Positions 1 to 8,397 of a stretch of 47,685 nucleotides of DNA are shown in pieces. Where the stretch lies: positions 1-47,685 of the forward strand of contig NZ_JAODIY010000046.1 in NCBI RefSeq assembly GCF_026586665.1, in the 5' to 3' direction. The DNA comes from Halovenus rubra (GTDB lineage: Archaea; Halobacteriota; Halobacteria; Halobacteriales; Haloarculaceae). The notes beneath the pieces are model-generated. The model saw nothing but the letters and a program-made list of their open reading frames with translations. It was not told the origin of the DNA and made no database searches. Within the stretch, counting starts at the first letter, position 1. Each line of letters begins with the position of its first letter. The position numbers were made by a program, and so were the translations under genes.

Positions 1-1
1 T

Positions 2-55
2 CAAGAAGTCGTCTACCGAAGCTACATCGTGCAGGGTTGCGCTTGTGTTGGACAC
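2..55 (-). CDS. possible N-terminal fragment of an unidentified protein (runs off left edge)
   Basis: On the minus strand a GTG at 53-55 opens a frame that stays open to the window edge and reads VSNTSATLHDVASVDDFL. The acidic, helix-like composition resembles a haloarchaeal protein start, and the position divergent from the histidine kinase at 198 is sensible. There is no clear ribosome site or TATA box for it, and only 18 residues are visible, so no function can be proposed. It could be a chance open frame. Confidence 0.25.
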   Translation of the reverse strand, partial: MSNTSATLHDVASVDDFL

Positions 56-168
56 ACTTCGCGCACCCTGCTGCTTCGTACGTGACGCTTTCTATGACAG
101 GCTCGCAGTGGGTTATCGTTTCACGCCTGTCCAGTCGGTTGGTGTACCTCACTAAGTTGGTACTGAGG

Positions 169-176
169 TTATATTT
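169..176 (+). promoter_or_regulatory. TATA-like box for the histidine kinase at 198
   Basis: The sequence TTATATTT is centred about 26 bases before the ATG at 198, the spacing expected when transcription starts at or next to the start codon (leaderless mRNA). Confidence 0.5.
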
Positions 177-197
177 GTTTAGTCTCTATCTTATGTA

Positions 198-1268
198 ATG
201 AGTAGCGGATTCTGGGTTGGCTTAGCATTTTTTCTTGGTGTTCTTGCCAGCCTTGGCTCTCTCTTTGTGCGTAACCGGTATCAACCCGAGCCGGCTCTAA
301 AAACAGCCGCTGCGTTACCGCCCTCGCTTACCGCGATGGATGACCCAGTGGCACTACAACGAACCGACGGTACAATCGCAGCATCGAACACCAAATTCGA
401 TACGCTCGTCGGCACCGATCCAGAAGGAAAAACAGTTTCAGCCGTTCTTTCGGATACCCCAGAACTCAAAAAACATGCTACCACGGATTTAGATGGGGTT
501 GCAGCCGTCGATTCCAGCGATGGAGTCAGATACTTTGATGTCTCAATTACAGAAACAGCGTCGCCAACAGATGGGCGTGTACTATTCTTTCACGAAGTGA
601 GCCAGCAACAGCAACGCCTCGAAGAACTCGAAGTCGAAATAGAGCGGCTTGATAGATTTGCTAGTCTTATCTCACATGACATTCGAAACCCCCTCGATGT
701 AGCCATCGGACGAACGAACGCTGTCGTTGAGACGAGCGATGACGAAGACCTGAAACCACACCTAGATAGTATCCAAGGGGCACTAGAGCGGATGCAAGCA
801 ATTATTGCAGATGGACTGATGGTCGCACGCAAGCGCGACGATATCGGTGACACTGACCCAACATCTCTTGACGAGATGAGTCGGCAGGCCTGGGAAAACG
901 TCGACACGAAAGACGCAACGATCAACATAGAGCCGGATGTCGTTATCGAAGCGAACTCTGGAGGACTGTCACACGTCTTGGAGAACCTATTTCGGAACGC
1001 AATCGAACACGTTGGACCGGACGTGTCAGTAACCGTCGGTTCGTTTGAAGACGGGTTTTATATCGAAGACGATGGCGAAGGGATCCCAGCAGAAAAGTAC
1101 GAAGCGGAGTTCGATCCTGTTGACGGCGACTGTGGTCTTGGGCTTACTATCGTTCACATCCTTGCACAATCCCATGGATGGTCACTGACAATCACAGAGG
1201 GACAAGACGGTGGTGCACGGTTTGAGTTTTCGAACGTCAGTATTTGTCACGACGAAGTTGCTGCCTAG
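198..1268 (+). CDS. membrane-anchored PAS-like sensor histidine kinase
   Basis: This 356-residue protein is a haloarchaeal sensor kinase. Residues 5-24 form one hydrophobic membrane segment. Residues about 40-135 look like a PAS-type sensing domain, followed by a short coiled coil (about 136-152). The phosphoacceptor box has His160 in SHDIRNPLD. The ATP-binding half shows an N box (LFRNAIEH), a G1 box (DDGEGIP) and a G2 box (GLGLTIVH). It lacks a second membrane segment and an extracytoplasmic loop, so it probably senses a cytoplasmic or membrane signal. No response regulator lies next to it, so its partner is not visible. The ATG at 198 is supported by the TATA-like box 26 bases upstream. 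It is convergent with sod. Confidence 0.9.
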   Translation: MSSGFWVGLAFFLGVLASLGSLFVRNRYQPEPALKTAAALPPSLTAMDDPVALQRTDGTIAASNTKFDTLVGTDPEGKTVSAVLSDTPELKKHATTDLDGVAAVDSSDGVRYFDVSITETASPTDGRVLFFHEVSQQQQRLEELEVEIERLDRFASLISHDIRNPLDVAIGRTNAVVETSDDEDLKPHLDSIQGALERMQAIIADGLMVARKRDDIGDTDPTSLDEMSRQAWENVDTKDATINIEPDVVIEANSGGLSHVLENLFRNAIEHVGPDVSVTVGSFEDGFYIEDDGEGIPAEKYEAEFDPVDGDCGLGLTIVHILAQSHGWSLTITEGQDGGARFEFSNVSICHDEVAA

Positions 1269-1275
1269 CAGTGCT

Positions 1276-1281
1276 AAAAAA
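1276..1281 (-). terminator. oligo-T terminator after sod
   Basis: Read on the minus strand, six T residues follow the sod stop codon by about 14 bases. A short T tract after a stop codon is the usual archaeal intrinsic termination signal. The same stretch lies just past the end of the convergent histidine kinase. Confidence 0.5.
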
Positions 1282-1295
1282 TGGGGTGAAGTCGA

Positions 1296-1907
1296 TTACT
1301 CGAAGTTGTCGAGGCAGGTCTGATACTCGTCAGCGACCGAATCCCAGTTGACAACCTCGAAGAAGTTGTCGATGAAGTCACCGCGGTCCGGGCCGTAATC
1401 GTAGTAGTAGGAGTGTTCCCAGACGTCGAGCGCGAGAATTGGGTGTGCGCCCCAGAGCGCTCCTTGGTCGTGCTTGTCAACGACAACGTTGCGTAGCTGG
1501 TTTGCGACAGGGTCAAAGACCAGCAGTGCCCAACCGCCTGCAGCGCCGGCAGCCGCCTTGAATTCGCCTTTCCAGCCTTCGTAGGAGCCGAAGTCTTCTT
1601 CGATGCGGTCAAGAAGTTCTCCGTCTGGTTCACCGCCACCGTCGGGGTGCATATTCTCCCAGAACAGTGTGTGGAGATAGTGTCCACAGCCGTTGTGGGT
1701 GACGTTGCGAATCGCACTGCCGCTGCTGCCAAAGTCCCCCTCTTCGCGGTTCTCAGCTAGCGTCGCCTCTGCAGATTCGAGACCGTTTACATACCCTTGA
1801 TGATGGGTGTCGTGATGCCACGTGACCACCTGTTCGGAGATGTGTGGCTCCAGTGCATCGTATTCGTAGGGTAGTTCCGGTAGTTCAGGGTGCGAGTGTT
1901 CGGACAT
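1296..1907 (-). CDS. sod: superoxide dismutase, Mn type
   Basis: This 203-residue enzyme converts superoxide to oxygen and hydrogen peroxide in the cytoplasm. The four metal ligands of the Fe/Mn superoxide dismutase family are visible as His31 (WHHDTHH), His79 (LHTLFW), Asp161 and His165 (DVWEH). Gln148 in HDQGALW sits where Mn-type enzymes carry their second-shell glutamine, so manganese is the likely cofactor. Length and motifs are normal for the family. The ATG at 1907 is preceded by a strong Shine-Dalgarno sequence, GGAGGT, so this message is probably leadered, unlike many others in this window. It stands alone, convergent with the kinase at 198, and is followed by a T6 tract. Confidence 0.96.
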   Translation of the reverse strand: MSEHSHPELPELPYEYDALEPHISEQVVTWHHDTHHQGYVNGLESAEATLAENREEGDFGSSGSAIRNVTHNGCGHYLHTLFWENMHPDGGGEPDGELLDRIEEDFGSYEGWKGEFKAAAGAAGGWALLVFDPVANQLRNVVVDKHDQGALWGAHPILALDVWEHSYYYDYGPDRGDFIDNFFEVVNWDSVADEYQTCLDNFE

Positions 1908-1910
1908 ATG

Positions 1911-1918
1911 TTACCTCC
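1911..1918 (-). promoter_or_regulatory. strong Shine-Dalgarno site of sod
   Basis: On the minus strand GGAGGT lies about 5 bases before the sod ATG. It is one of the few clear anti-16S matches before a start codon in this window, and it fixes the start choice. Confidence 0.6.
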
Positions 1919-2171
1919 GTCTGATACAGTCGGTTGGTATCCACTAAAAGGTTGAGAAGCCGGAACAAAACTCGCTGAAATTTGTTTACGTAGGCTTGCT
2001 TATGCGAATATTGGGATTTGGGTTTGCTAGTGAACAACCGCTAACAGACAAAATCAGGTCCGTGCCCTGCATATTAATACCCAGCGGGATGAACGCTCCC
2101 AACAGGTTTCGAGCCGAGGTCCAGACCGAACCGGTACAGTCAAAAAACTAACGCAAAAAACACTGGATTGA

Positions 2172-3272
2172 ATGGAACTGAATCGAGACGTTGCTCGACG
2201 GGGTATTATCGGAGCGGCAGTGTTCCTCCTATTAGCCACCGTTGCGTATATCGGCCTCGCATTCATCTCAACCGTAGTATTCTCGATTTTCCTGTACTAT
2301 GCTGTACGACCTCTGTATCGCTATCTGTGCAGGCTTGGCTTTCCTCGACGACTTGGTGCATTCACTGCGCTGGTCTCGTTTGGGACTCCGTTTCTGGCGC
2401 TTATTGGATATACGGCTGCTATCGTGGTTTTTGAGATAGAGAACTTACTCGAGAGTAACGACATTGCAACGGAGGCACAAGCAGATATCACTGATGAATT
2501 GGATATTGGTTCGCTCAGCGTCCAGGAGTTACAGACACAGCTATCGAACGTGGACGCGCTTCCGTCACTGGAAACTGTCGCTGACATGCTGTTCGACGTG
2601 ACGGGTACTGTCAGCGGGCTATTCTTGCAACTCCTGATTATCATCTTTGCGGTGTATTATATGTTGGTCGACGGCCCGCAGTTGGTGAGTTGGTTTGTTG
2701 ATACGTACGACGACGATGGCCTTCTCAGGACCTACATGACGGTAGTAGACTCAGAGCTATCAGCGACACTTTTTGGCAATATTGCTAACATTTTTGTTAC
2801 AGGAATTATAGCAATTGTGAGTTTTCTTGGCTTCAACCTGCTGGTTCCCTCGACAATTGCAGTCCCATTTCCTGTGCTTGCGGGGATACTTATCGGAGTT
2901 GGGACGCTGATTCCAGTCATCGGTATCAAGTTAGTCTACCTCCCAATTGTGGCTGGGATTGGGGCGAATGCGTGGCTGGTGGATAAACCGGGACTCATCG
3001 TCCCTGTTGTTGGATTATTAGTGTTCAGTGCAATCGTTCTGGATTTTATTCCAGACCTGTTTATCCGGGCGCAGTTCAGCGGTGAGAAGACACACAGTGG
3101 TCTACTTATGATCGCGTACATCGTCGGACCATCGCTGTTTGGGTTCTATGGTCTCTTTTTGCTCCCAATTTTGCTCATTCTGGGAATCAACGCAATAACG
3201 ATTCTAGTGCCCTATGTCCTCTCTGGCGAGTCACAGACACCTGAACAGTCAACGCTCTCGGAGTTCAGTTAG
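2172..3272 (+). CDS. AI-2E family transporter (PerM-like permease)
   Basis: This 366-residue integral membrane protein has the layout of the AI-2E/PerM family: two N-terminal membrane segments (about 12-60), a central soluble stretch rich in acidic residues (about 85-150), then five or six more segments to the C-terminus. Family members are proposed exporters of small molecules, or in halophiles ion antiporters; the substrate here cannot be read from sequence. The ATG at 2172 is preceded by an A-rich region and no obvious Shine-Dalgarno site. It ends 40 bases before the MFS gene on the same strand and may be cotranscribed with it. The 264 bases between it and sod hold no recognisable gene. 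Confidence 0.85.
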   Translation: MELNRDVARRGIIGAAVFLLLATVAYIGLAFISTVVFSIFLYYAVRPLYRYLCRLGFPRRLGAFTALVSFGTPFLALIGYTAAIVVFEIENLLESNDIATEAQADITDELDIGSLSVQELQTQLSNVDALPSLETVADMLFDVTGTVSGLFLQLLIIIFAVYYMLVDGPQLVSWFVDTYDDDGLLRTYMTVVDSELSATLFGNIANIFVTGIIAIVSFLGFNLLVPSTIAVPFPVLAGILIGVGTLIPVIGIKLVYLPIVAGIGANAWLVDKPGLIVPVVGLLVFSAIVLDFIPDLFIRAQFSGEKTHSGLLMIAYIVGPSLFGFYGLFLLPILLILGINAITILVPYVLSGESQTPEQSTLSEFS

Positions 3273-3312
3273 CCACATTTGAATCTATCCCGTTCCGAGC
3301 GTGCAAAACGCA

Positions 3313-4572
3313 ATGACTGAAGACGGACTCGCTGCAGATACTGGGTGGTTTGGCCGTTACGACGTGTTGGCTATCGTCGCCGGTATCTGGTTTCTTGCCA
3401 AGGCGATTAGGTACGCGTTTCCACCGCTGTTCGACGAATTGAAACTAACGTTCGAGGTTTCGAATACAGCAGTAGGAACCGCATTTACCGGTTTTATGAT
3501 CGTCTACGCAGTGATGCAGTTTCCCTCTGGATTGCTGTCTGACCGCATTGGACCGACCCGAGTAATTGGAGCGGGCGTACTGACTGCTGCAGTCGGTGCA
3601 GCCATCATCGTGGTAGATGGGCCATTCGCTCTACTGGTCGCTGCGATGCTTATCTTAGGAGCAGGAACGGGGGCACACAAGACCGTCGCCATCAAACTGC
3701 TGGCAGTTGCCTACCCCTCACGTACCGGAAGGACGCTGGGTATCTTCGATACCCTCGGGACGTTCGGTGGCGTCGTCGCACCCTTGCTTGTCGCTGGAGT
3801 TATTACAGTCGGTCTCAAATGGCGGCGTCTCTTTCTCATCGCCGCACTCGCCGGCGTACTCTTAGGGATTGCAGTCCTCGTTCGCGTTCCTGAGCGACTT
3901 CCTGATTCGACAGATAAGAGAGAAAACAGGGAGGTGTCTCTTCGAGCGTACGCAGAACCGTTTACCGACACTCGGTTCCTCACATTTGTCATCGTGACGC
4001 TTGGATTCTCGTTTACATACAACGGTGTCGTCGCGTTCCTCCCACTATATCTCAATCAGGCAGTTGAGACGACAAGTTCTGTTGCAAGCTTGCTGTACAG
4101 TATCATTTTTGCCGTCAGCATCGTGCAAATTTTCACAGGAGAGCTAGCGGACCGGGTGGGCCGACTTCGGGTAATCAACGTGACGCTCGTGGTCGCGACA
4201 GTGTCACTGGCTCTGTTACTCCTCTCGTCGACAATGTCGCTCACCGTCTACGGCGTCCCAGTGCTCGGGACAGTCGCAGTTATGGGCGTCGGCCTTGGAA
4301 GTCATGGCTTCCGTCCCGTTCGCGGTGTTCACCTCGAAGCGCTACTCCCAGAGTCACTGGCTGGCGGCGGTCTCGGTGCGGTTCGGTCCGCACTGATGGG
4401 AGCCGGTGCAATCGCTCCAACTGCAGTTGGCTATCTTGCAGATAGAACCAACTTTACTGTTGCGTTCGGTCTACTGTTGGGAACTCTCACAGTGGCGACG
4501 GTCCTTGCGTTGGGTCTGCTTTTGACCGATAGCGACCTATCAGTCCACAGAAAACGACACCGACGGCAGTGA
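3313..4572 (+). CDS. MFS transporter
   Basis: This 419-residue protein has about 12 membrane segments in two halves. The major facilitator loop motif (GxxSDRxGPxR type) lies between segments 2 and 3, as LLSDRIGPTR, and its second-half counterpart ELADRVGRLR is in the matching position. The substrate is unknown; the overall form resembles drug or organic-anion facilitators. I take the ATG at 3313; an in-frame GTG at 3301 would add four residues. Its stop codon abuts the stop codon of the convergent aldehyde dehydrogenase with no spacer, so the two messages must overlap at their 3' ends. Confidence 0.88.
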   Translation: MTEDGLAADTGWFGRYDVLAIVAGIWFLAKAIRYAFPPLFDELKLTFEVSNTAVGTAFTGFMIVYAVMQFPSGLLSDRIGPTRVIGAGVLTAAVGAAIIVVDGPFALLVAAMLILGAGTGAHKTVAIKLLAVAYPSRTGRTLGIFDTLGTFGGVVAPLLVAGVITVGLKWRRLFLIAALAGVLLGIAVLVRVPERLPDSTDKRENREVSLRAYAEPFTDTRFLTFVIVTLGFSFTYNGVVAFLPLYLNQAVETTSSVASLLYSIIFAVSIVQIFTGELADRVGRLRVINVTLVVATVSLALLLLSSTMSLTVYGVPVLGTVAVMGVGLGSHGFRPVRGVHLEALLPESLAGGGLGAVRSALMGAGAIAPTAVGYLADRTNFTVAFGLLLGTLTVATVLALGLLLTDSDLSVHRKRHRRQ

Positions 4573-5934
4573 TTATTGAATCCAGACAGTCTTGCGGTTG
4601 ACAAACTCTTTGATGCCAGCTTCCGACAGCTCTCGCCCGTAGCCAGCGTCTTCGATTCCACCGAACGGAACCCGGGGGTCAGATTTAGTCATCTCATTGA
4701 CATAGACACAGCCGGCATCGATATCGCGTGCAAGTCGGCGGCCGCGGTCGCGGTCAGCAGTCCATAGACTTGCACCTAGCCCGTATCTGGTATCGTTTGC
4801 CTTCTGAATTGCCTCTTGCTCGTCTTCGACTTTGTACAGAGAGGCGACCGGACCGAACGTCTCCTCGGCATCAGCAGGGCAGCCTTCAGGAACATTGGTG
4901 AGCACTGTCGGCGGATAAAACGCACCGTCGCGGTCGAGTGGTTCTCCACCTGTGAGTACCGTCGCACCCGCATCAACGCTTTGTTGTACTTGCTCATGGA
5001 GTTCTGCCATCAGGTCAGGGTCTGCCTGTGCGCCCACATCGGTCGTCTCATCCATTGGGTCGCCGACATGTAGGTCCTCAAACGCCGACACCATCCGGTC
5101 AACGTACTCATCGTAGACGTCTTCGTGGACGATAAACCGCTTGGCAGCGATACAAGACTGACCGCCATTCAGTGTGCGTGCTAGCACACCCTTCTCGACG
5201 GCCCCAGCAAGATCCGCGTCGTCGAGAACGACAAAGGGGTCACTCCCGCCCAGTTCGAGGACAGTCTTTTTGAGCTGTTCACCAGCAGTTTCGGCGACTG
5301 CACGGCCAGCAGGTCCGCTTCCCGTCAGCGTTGCCGCCTTGACCCGGTCGTCAGCGAGAATGTCATCGACTTTGCTCGAACTGACCAACAATGATTGGAA
5401 GGCACCCTCGGGGTAGCCAGCCTTCTCGAAGACTTCCTGCAGTGCGACCGCACAGCCGGGGACGTTCGAGGCGTGTTTGAGTACGCCAACATTACCCGCA
5501 GTGAGGTACGGTGCGGCAAAACGGATAACCTGCCAGAAGGGGTAGTTCCAGGGCATCACTGCCAGAACTGTCCCGAGTGGGTCGTGAACCGTCCGGACTT
5601 CGCTTCCGGGCGGAGAGGGGAACTGTTCAGTTTCGAGATACGCACCGGCGTGTTCGGCGTAATGGTCACAGGCCCACGCGCATTTCTCTACCTCCGCGAT
5701 TGCCTGCGAGATTGGTTTGCCCATCTCTTTGGTCATAATCTCGCCGTACTTTTGCTTGTTCTCGCGGAGCACGTCGGCAGCGTTTGCCAGCAACTCTTCG
5801 CGTTCGCGGATAGAGCGGTCACTCCACTCCTCGAAGGTTTCCTGTGCAGTTGTAAGTCGCTGTTCGACCTCCTCGTCGGTATGTTCCTGATAGGTCGCGA
5901 CTGTCTCGCCGGTTGCTGGATTAACTGCTCTCAT
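4573..5934 (-). CDS. NAD(P)-dependent aldehyde dehydrogenase, succinate-semialdehyde type
   Basis: This 453-residue protein belongs to the aldehyde dehydrogenase superfamily, oxidising an aldehyde to the acid with NAD(P)+. Visible catalytic residues are Asn130 (MPWNYPFW), the general base Glu227 (LELGGSDP) and the nucleophile Cys261 (NGGQSCIAAKR). The N-terminus (MRAVNPATGE) and short length match the Sad/GabD-like succinate-semialdehyde dehydrogenase group, but substrate assignment is by resemblance only. No GABA transaminase gene is nearby. The divergent neighbour is an NAD-binding SDR, with about 106 bases between the start codons. Confidence 0.9.
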   Translation of the reverse strand: MRAVNPATGETVATYQEHTDEEVEQRLTTAQETFEEWSDRSIREREELLANAADVLRENKQKYGEIMTKEMGKPISQAIAEVEKCAWACDHYAEHAGAYLETEQFPSPPGSEVRTVHDPLGTVLAVMPWNYPFWQVIRFAAPYLTAGNVGVLKHASNVPGCAVALQEVFEKAGYPEGAFQSLLVSSSKVDDILADDRVKAATLTGSGPAGRAVAETAGEQLKKTVLELGGSDPFVVLDDADLAGAVEKGVLARTLNGGQSCIAAKRFIVHEDVYDEYVDRMVSAFEDLHVGDPMDETTDVGAQADPDLMAELHEQVQQSVDAGATVLTGGEPLDRDGAFYPPTVLTNVPEGCPADAEETFGPVASLYKVEDEQEAIQKANDTRYGLGASLWTADRDRGRRLARDIDAGCVYVNEMTKSDPRVPFGGIEDAGYGRELSEAGIKEFVNRKTVWIQ

Positions 5935-6010
5935 CTATATGCTATCTGTGATGGCACCCGGCTTAGTAATTGTGTCGGGCGACTGTCTCATCTCGGGTTC
6001 GTGTCCCCAT

Positions 6011-6018
6011 CTTTATTC
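6011..6018 (+). promoter_or_regulatory. TATA-like box for the SDR gene at 6041
   Basis: CTTTATTC lies about 26 bases before the ATG at 6041, which supports that internal ATG over the longer open frame reaching back to 5939. Confidence 0.45.
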
Positions 6019-6040
6019 CGAGTCCAGCCGAAGATATTGT

Positions 6041-6928
6041 ATGAATATACTCGTCACCGGCGGAACCGGATTTATTGGACAGCATCTCTGTGAACTGCTG
6101 GCCAAACGCGGGCACAATGTGACTGCCCTCGCACGCAACCCCGACAGCAGCGGTACTGAGTCTGGTGAGATCGTCGTTGGCGACGTTACTGCCTACGAGT
6201 CAATTGTCGACGCGTTTGCGGACAAAGATGTCGTCGTCAACCTTGTCGCGCTCTCACCGTTATTTATTCCTAGCGGCGGCAACGAAATGCACGAACGTAT
6301 CCATCTCGGCGGCACCAAGAACTGTCTTCGTGCGGCTGAGAAACACGACGTTGATCGGTTCGTCCAGATGAGTGCGCTGGGAGCTGATTCAACGGGAGCA
6401 ACGCACTATATCCGTGCCAAGGGCCGGGCTGAAGAAGCCGTGTCCGATGCTGATATCGCCACAACCATTGTCAGGCCCTCTGTTGTTTTCGGTGACGATG
6501 GGCAGTTCCTGCGATTTGTCCGGAAGCTGACTCCGCCGGTTGTTGCTCCGCTTCCGGGCGGCGGAGAAACACGGTTCCAGCCGATTTTCGTTGAGGACCT
6601 CGTGACGATGCTTGCTGACACTGTCGAAGACAAGGCCCACAGCGGGGAAACGTACGACTTCGGTGGCCCAGAGGTCCTGACGCTGGCCGAAGTTGCAAAG
6701 CTGGTGCGGAAAGCGCGCGGACAGTCCGTCACCATTGTCCCTGTTCCGATGAGTGTTGCTGGTGTGGGAATGACGCTTGCTGGTGCAATTCCGGGGTTCC
6801 CGATGGGGCGAGACCAGTACCAGTCGCTTCAGTTCGATAATACGACCGAACAAAACGACATCGATGCCTTCGGGTTTAGCAGTGGGGACCTGAGGACAGT
6901 CTCGGAGTACGTTGGGCTTCGTGACTGA
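6041..6928 (+). CDS. NAD(P)-binding atypical SDR, complex I NDUFA9-like
   Basis: This 295-residue protein is an extended or atypical short-chain dehydrogenase relative. The nucleotide-binding motif TGGTGFIG starts at residue 6, with a second conserved stretch FVQMSALGA (about 107-115) and YIRAKGRAEE further on. The YxxxK pair is present in modified form (Y-I-R-A-K). This form is typical of the NDUFA9/NmrA group, which often binds NAD(P) without a known substrate and in some cases is associated with complex I or quinone metabolism. I chose the ATG at 6041 because MNILVTGGTG puts the Rossmann motif at the very N-terminus and a TATA-like box precedes it. The role in this organism is not known. 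Confidence 0.85.
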   Translation: MNILVTGGTGFIGQHLCELLAKRGHNVTALARNPDSSGTESGEIVVGDVTAYESIVDAFADKDVVVNLVALSPLFIPSGGNEMHERIHLGGTKNCLRAAEKHDVDRFVQMSALGADSTGATHYIRAKGRAEEAVSDADIATTIVRPSVVFGDDGQFLRFVRKLTPPVVAPLPGGGETRFQPIFVEDLVTMLADTVEDKAHSGETYDFGGPEVLTLAEVAKLVRKARGQSVTIVPVPMSVAGVGMTLAGAIPGFPMGRDQYQSLQFDNTTEQNDIDAFGFSSGDLRTVSEYVGLRD

Positions 6929-7224
6929 TAGTATCGACCGACTTTGCTCTCTCGACTGTCTGATAGCGGCCACAGTTATCACTGGAAAGACATTCCAGAC
7001 AAGCGCGCGCCAGCGGAGACAGGCCACTGAGAAGACAAACTGATGCGTAAAATCTAGTTACGAGTGATCGTCTGGTTGCTGTCGACGCAGATAATTTCTT
7101 TTTATTGACAATAGTGGCCGTTTAGCGGTAATAACTGTCGGCTCAAATCCGAACGGGTTTTCGGTGTTGATAGATGGGCAAAACACTTATTGGCGCGATG
7201 GTACAGCATCTTCTTAAGAGAAAT
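6929..7224. other. 296-base intergenic region before cetZ1
   Basis: No protein-like frame, tRNA or clear repeat is seen. A T-rich stretch at 7096-7106 (TTTCTTTTTAT) could terminate transcription from the upstream gene, and ACTTATTGG near 7186-7194 is a candidate TATA element placing a start about 10 bases before the cetZ1 ATG. Confidence 0.4.
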
Positions 7225-8397
7225 ATGAAACTCGCGATGATCGGTTTTGGACAGGCAGGCGGGAAAATCGTCGATAAGTTCCTAGAGTATGATGCTCGGA
7301 CAGGGAGCGGCATCGTACAATCCGCTATCGCCGTCAACACGGCAAAAGCGGACCTTATGGGGCTTGAGAACATTCCAGAAGATAATCGAGTGCTTATCGG
7401 GCAAGCACGTGTGAAAGGCCACGGCGTCGGAGCAGACAACGAGCTCGGGGCCGAAATTGCGGAGGAAGATATCGACGAAGTACAGGGTGCAATTGATAGT
7501 GTCCCAGTCCACGAAATTGATGCTTTCCTCATTGTGGCTGGCCTTGGTGGCGGGACTGGGTCGGGTGGGTCGCCTGTACTAGCGAAACACCTGAAACGCA
7601 TCTATACTGAGCCGGTGTATGGTCTTGGAATTCTCCCTGGTGGTGACGAGGGAGGAATCTACACACTCAACGCCGCACGGTCGTTCCAGACTTTCGTTCG
7701 TGAAGTCGACAACCTCCTAGTCTTCGATAACGACGCTTGGCGCAAAACAGGCGAGTCAGTCGAAGGTGGCTACGACGAAATTAACGACGAAATCGTCCGG
7801 CGGTTCGGTGTCCTCTTTGGGGCTGGAGAAGTCACTGCTGGCGATAACGTCGCCGAAAGCGTTGTAGACTCCTCCGAGATTATCAACACTCTCGACGGCG
7901 GAGGTGTCTCTACAGTCGGGTACGACACAGAGGCTGTCGAAGAAGCCGAATCAAGCGGCCTTCTCTCACGGTTCAAAGGCGGCGACCAAAACGACATGGA
8001 GACGGCAAATACGACCAACCGAATCACTGCACTTGTTCGTAAGGCTGCTCTTGGCCGACTGACTCTCCCGTGTGAGGTCGAGGGGTCGGAGCGAGCGCTA
8101 CTGGTCGTCTCTGGACCGTCTGAACATCTAAACCGGAAGGGAATAGAGCGCGGGCGCAAATGGCTCGAAGAGCAGACCGGTAGTATGGAAGTCCGTGGCG
8201 GTGACTATCCTGTCCAAGAGCCAAATGTTGCTGCAGCGGTGCTCCTGTCAGGTGTCCACAACGTTCCCCGAATCAAAGAACTGCAACAAGTGGCAATTGA
8301 AGCACAGGAAAATATCGACGAAATACAGCAAGAGAGCGAAGAGAATTTAGAGTCCCTCGTTGAAGATGATGAAGATGAGTTGGATCCGCTCTTCTAA
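7225..8397 (+). CDS. cetZ1: CetZ1-type tubulin-like cytoskeletal GTPase
   Basis: This 390-residue protein belongs to the CetZ branch of the tubulin/FtsZ superfamily, which controls cell shape and motility in haloarchaea. The N-terminal MKLAMIGFGQAGGK, the GTP-binding T4 loop GGGTGSG at 108-114 and the stretch YTEPVYGLGILP match CetZ1 closely. The GTPase T7 loop region follows in the usual place. The C-terminus is a long acidic tail (about 360-390, rich in Glu and Asp ending LDPLF), as expected for a tail that binds partners. I start at the ATG at 7225, since the 17 residues an upstream ATG would add are basic and unlike the family. The tail overlaps the next gene, and the F420 genes cofC and cofG follow on the same strand. 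Confidence 0.95.
   Translation: MKLAMIGFGQAGGKIVDKFLEYDARTGSGIVQSAIAVNTAKADLMGLENIPEDNRVLIGQARVKGHGVGADNELGAEIAEEDIDEVQGAIDSVPVHEIDAFLIVAGLGGGTGSGGSPVLAKHLKRIYTEPVYGLGILPGGDEGGIYTLNAARSFQTFVREVDNLLVFDNDAWRKTGESVEGGYDEINDEIVRRFGVLFGAGEVTAGDNVAESVVDSSEIINTLDGGGVSTVGYDTEAVEEAESSGLLSRFKGGDQNDMETANTTNRITALVRKAALGRLTLPCEVEGSERALLVVSGPSEHLNRKGIERGRKWLEEQTGSMEVRGGDYPVQEPNVAAAVLLSGVHNVPRIKELQQVAIEAQENIDEIQQESEENLESLVEDDEDELDPLF

Noticed and set aside
1274-1732. Long Ser/Thr/Arg-rich frames opposite or within real genes, for example inside sod, the methylase and gltB
   Set aside because: Their composition is that of out-of-frame reading in GC-rich coding DNA, and each lies wholly inside a well-identified gene.
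7141-7165. T-loop-like sequence (CTCAAATCC) suggesting a tRNA before cetZ1
   Set aside because: No matching acceptor, D-arm or anticodon arm can be built around it.
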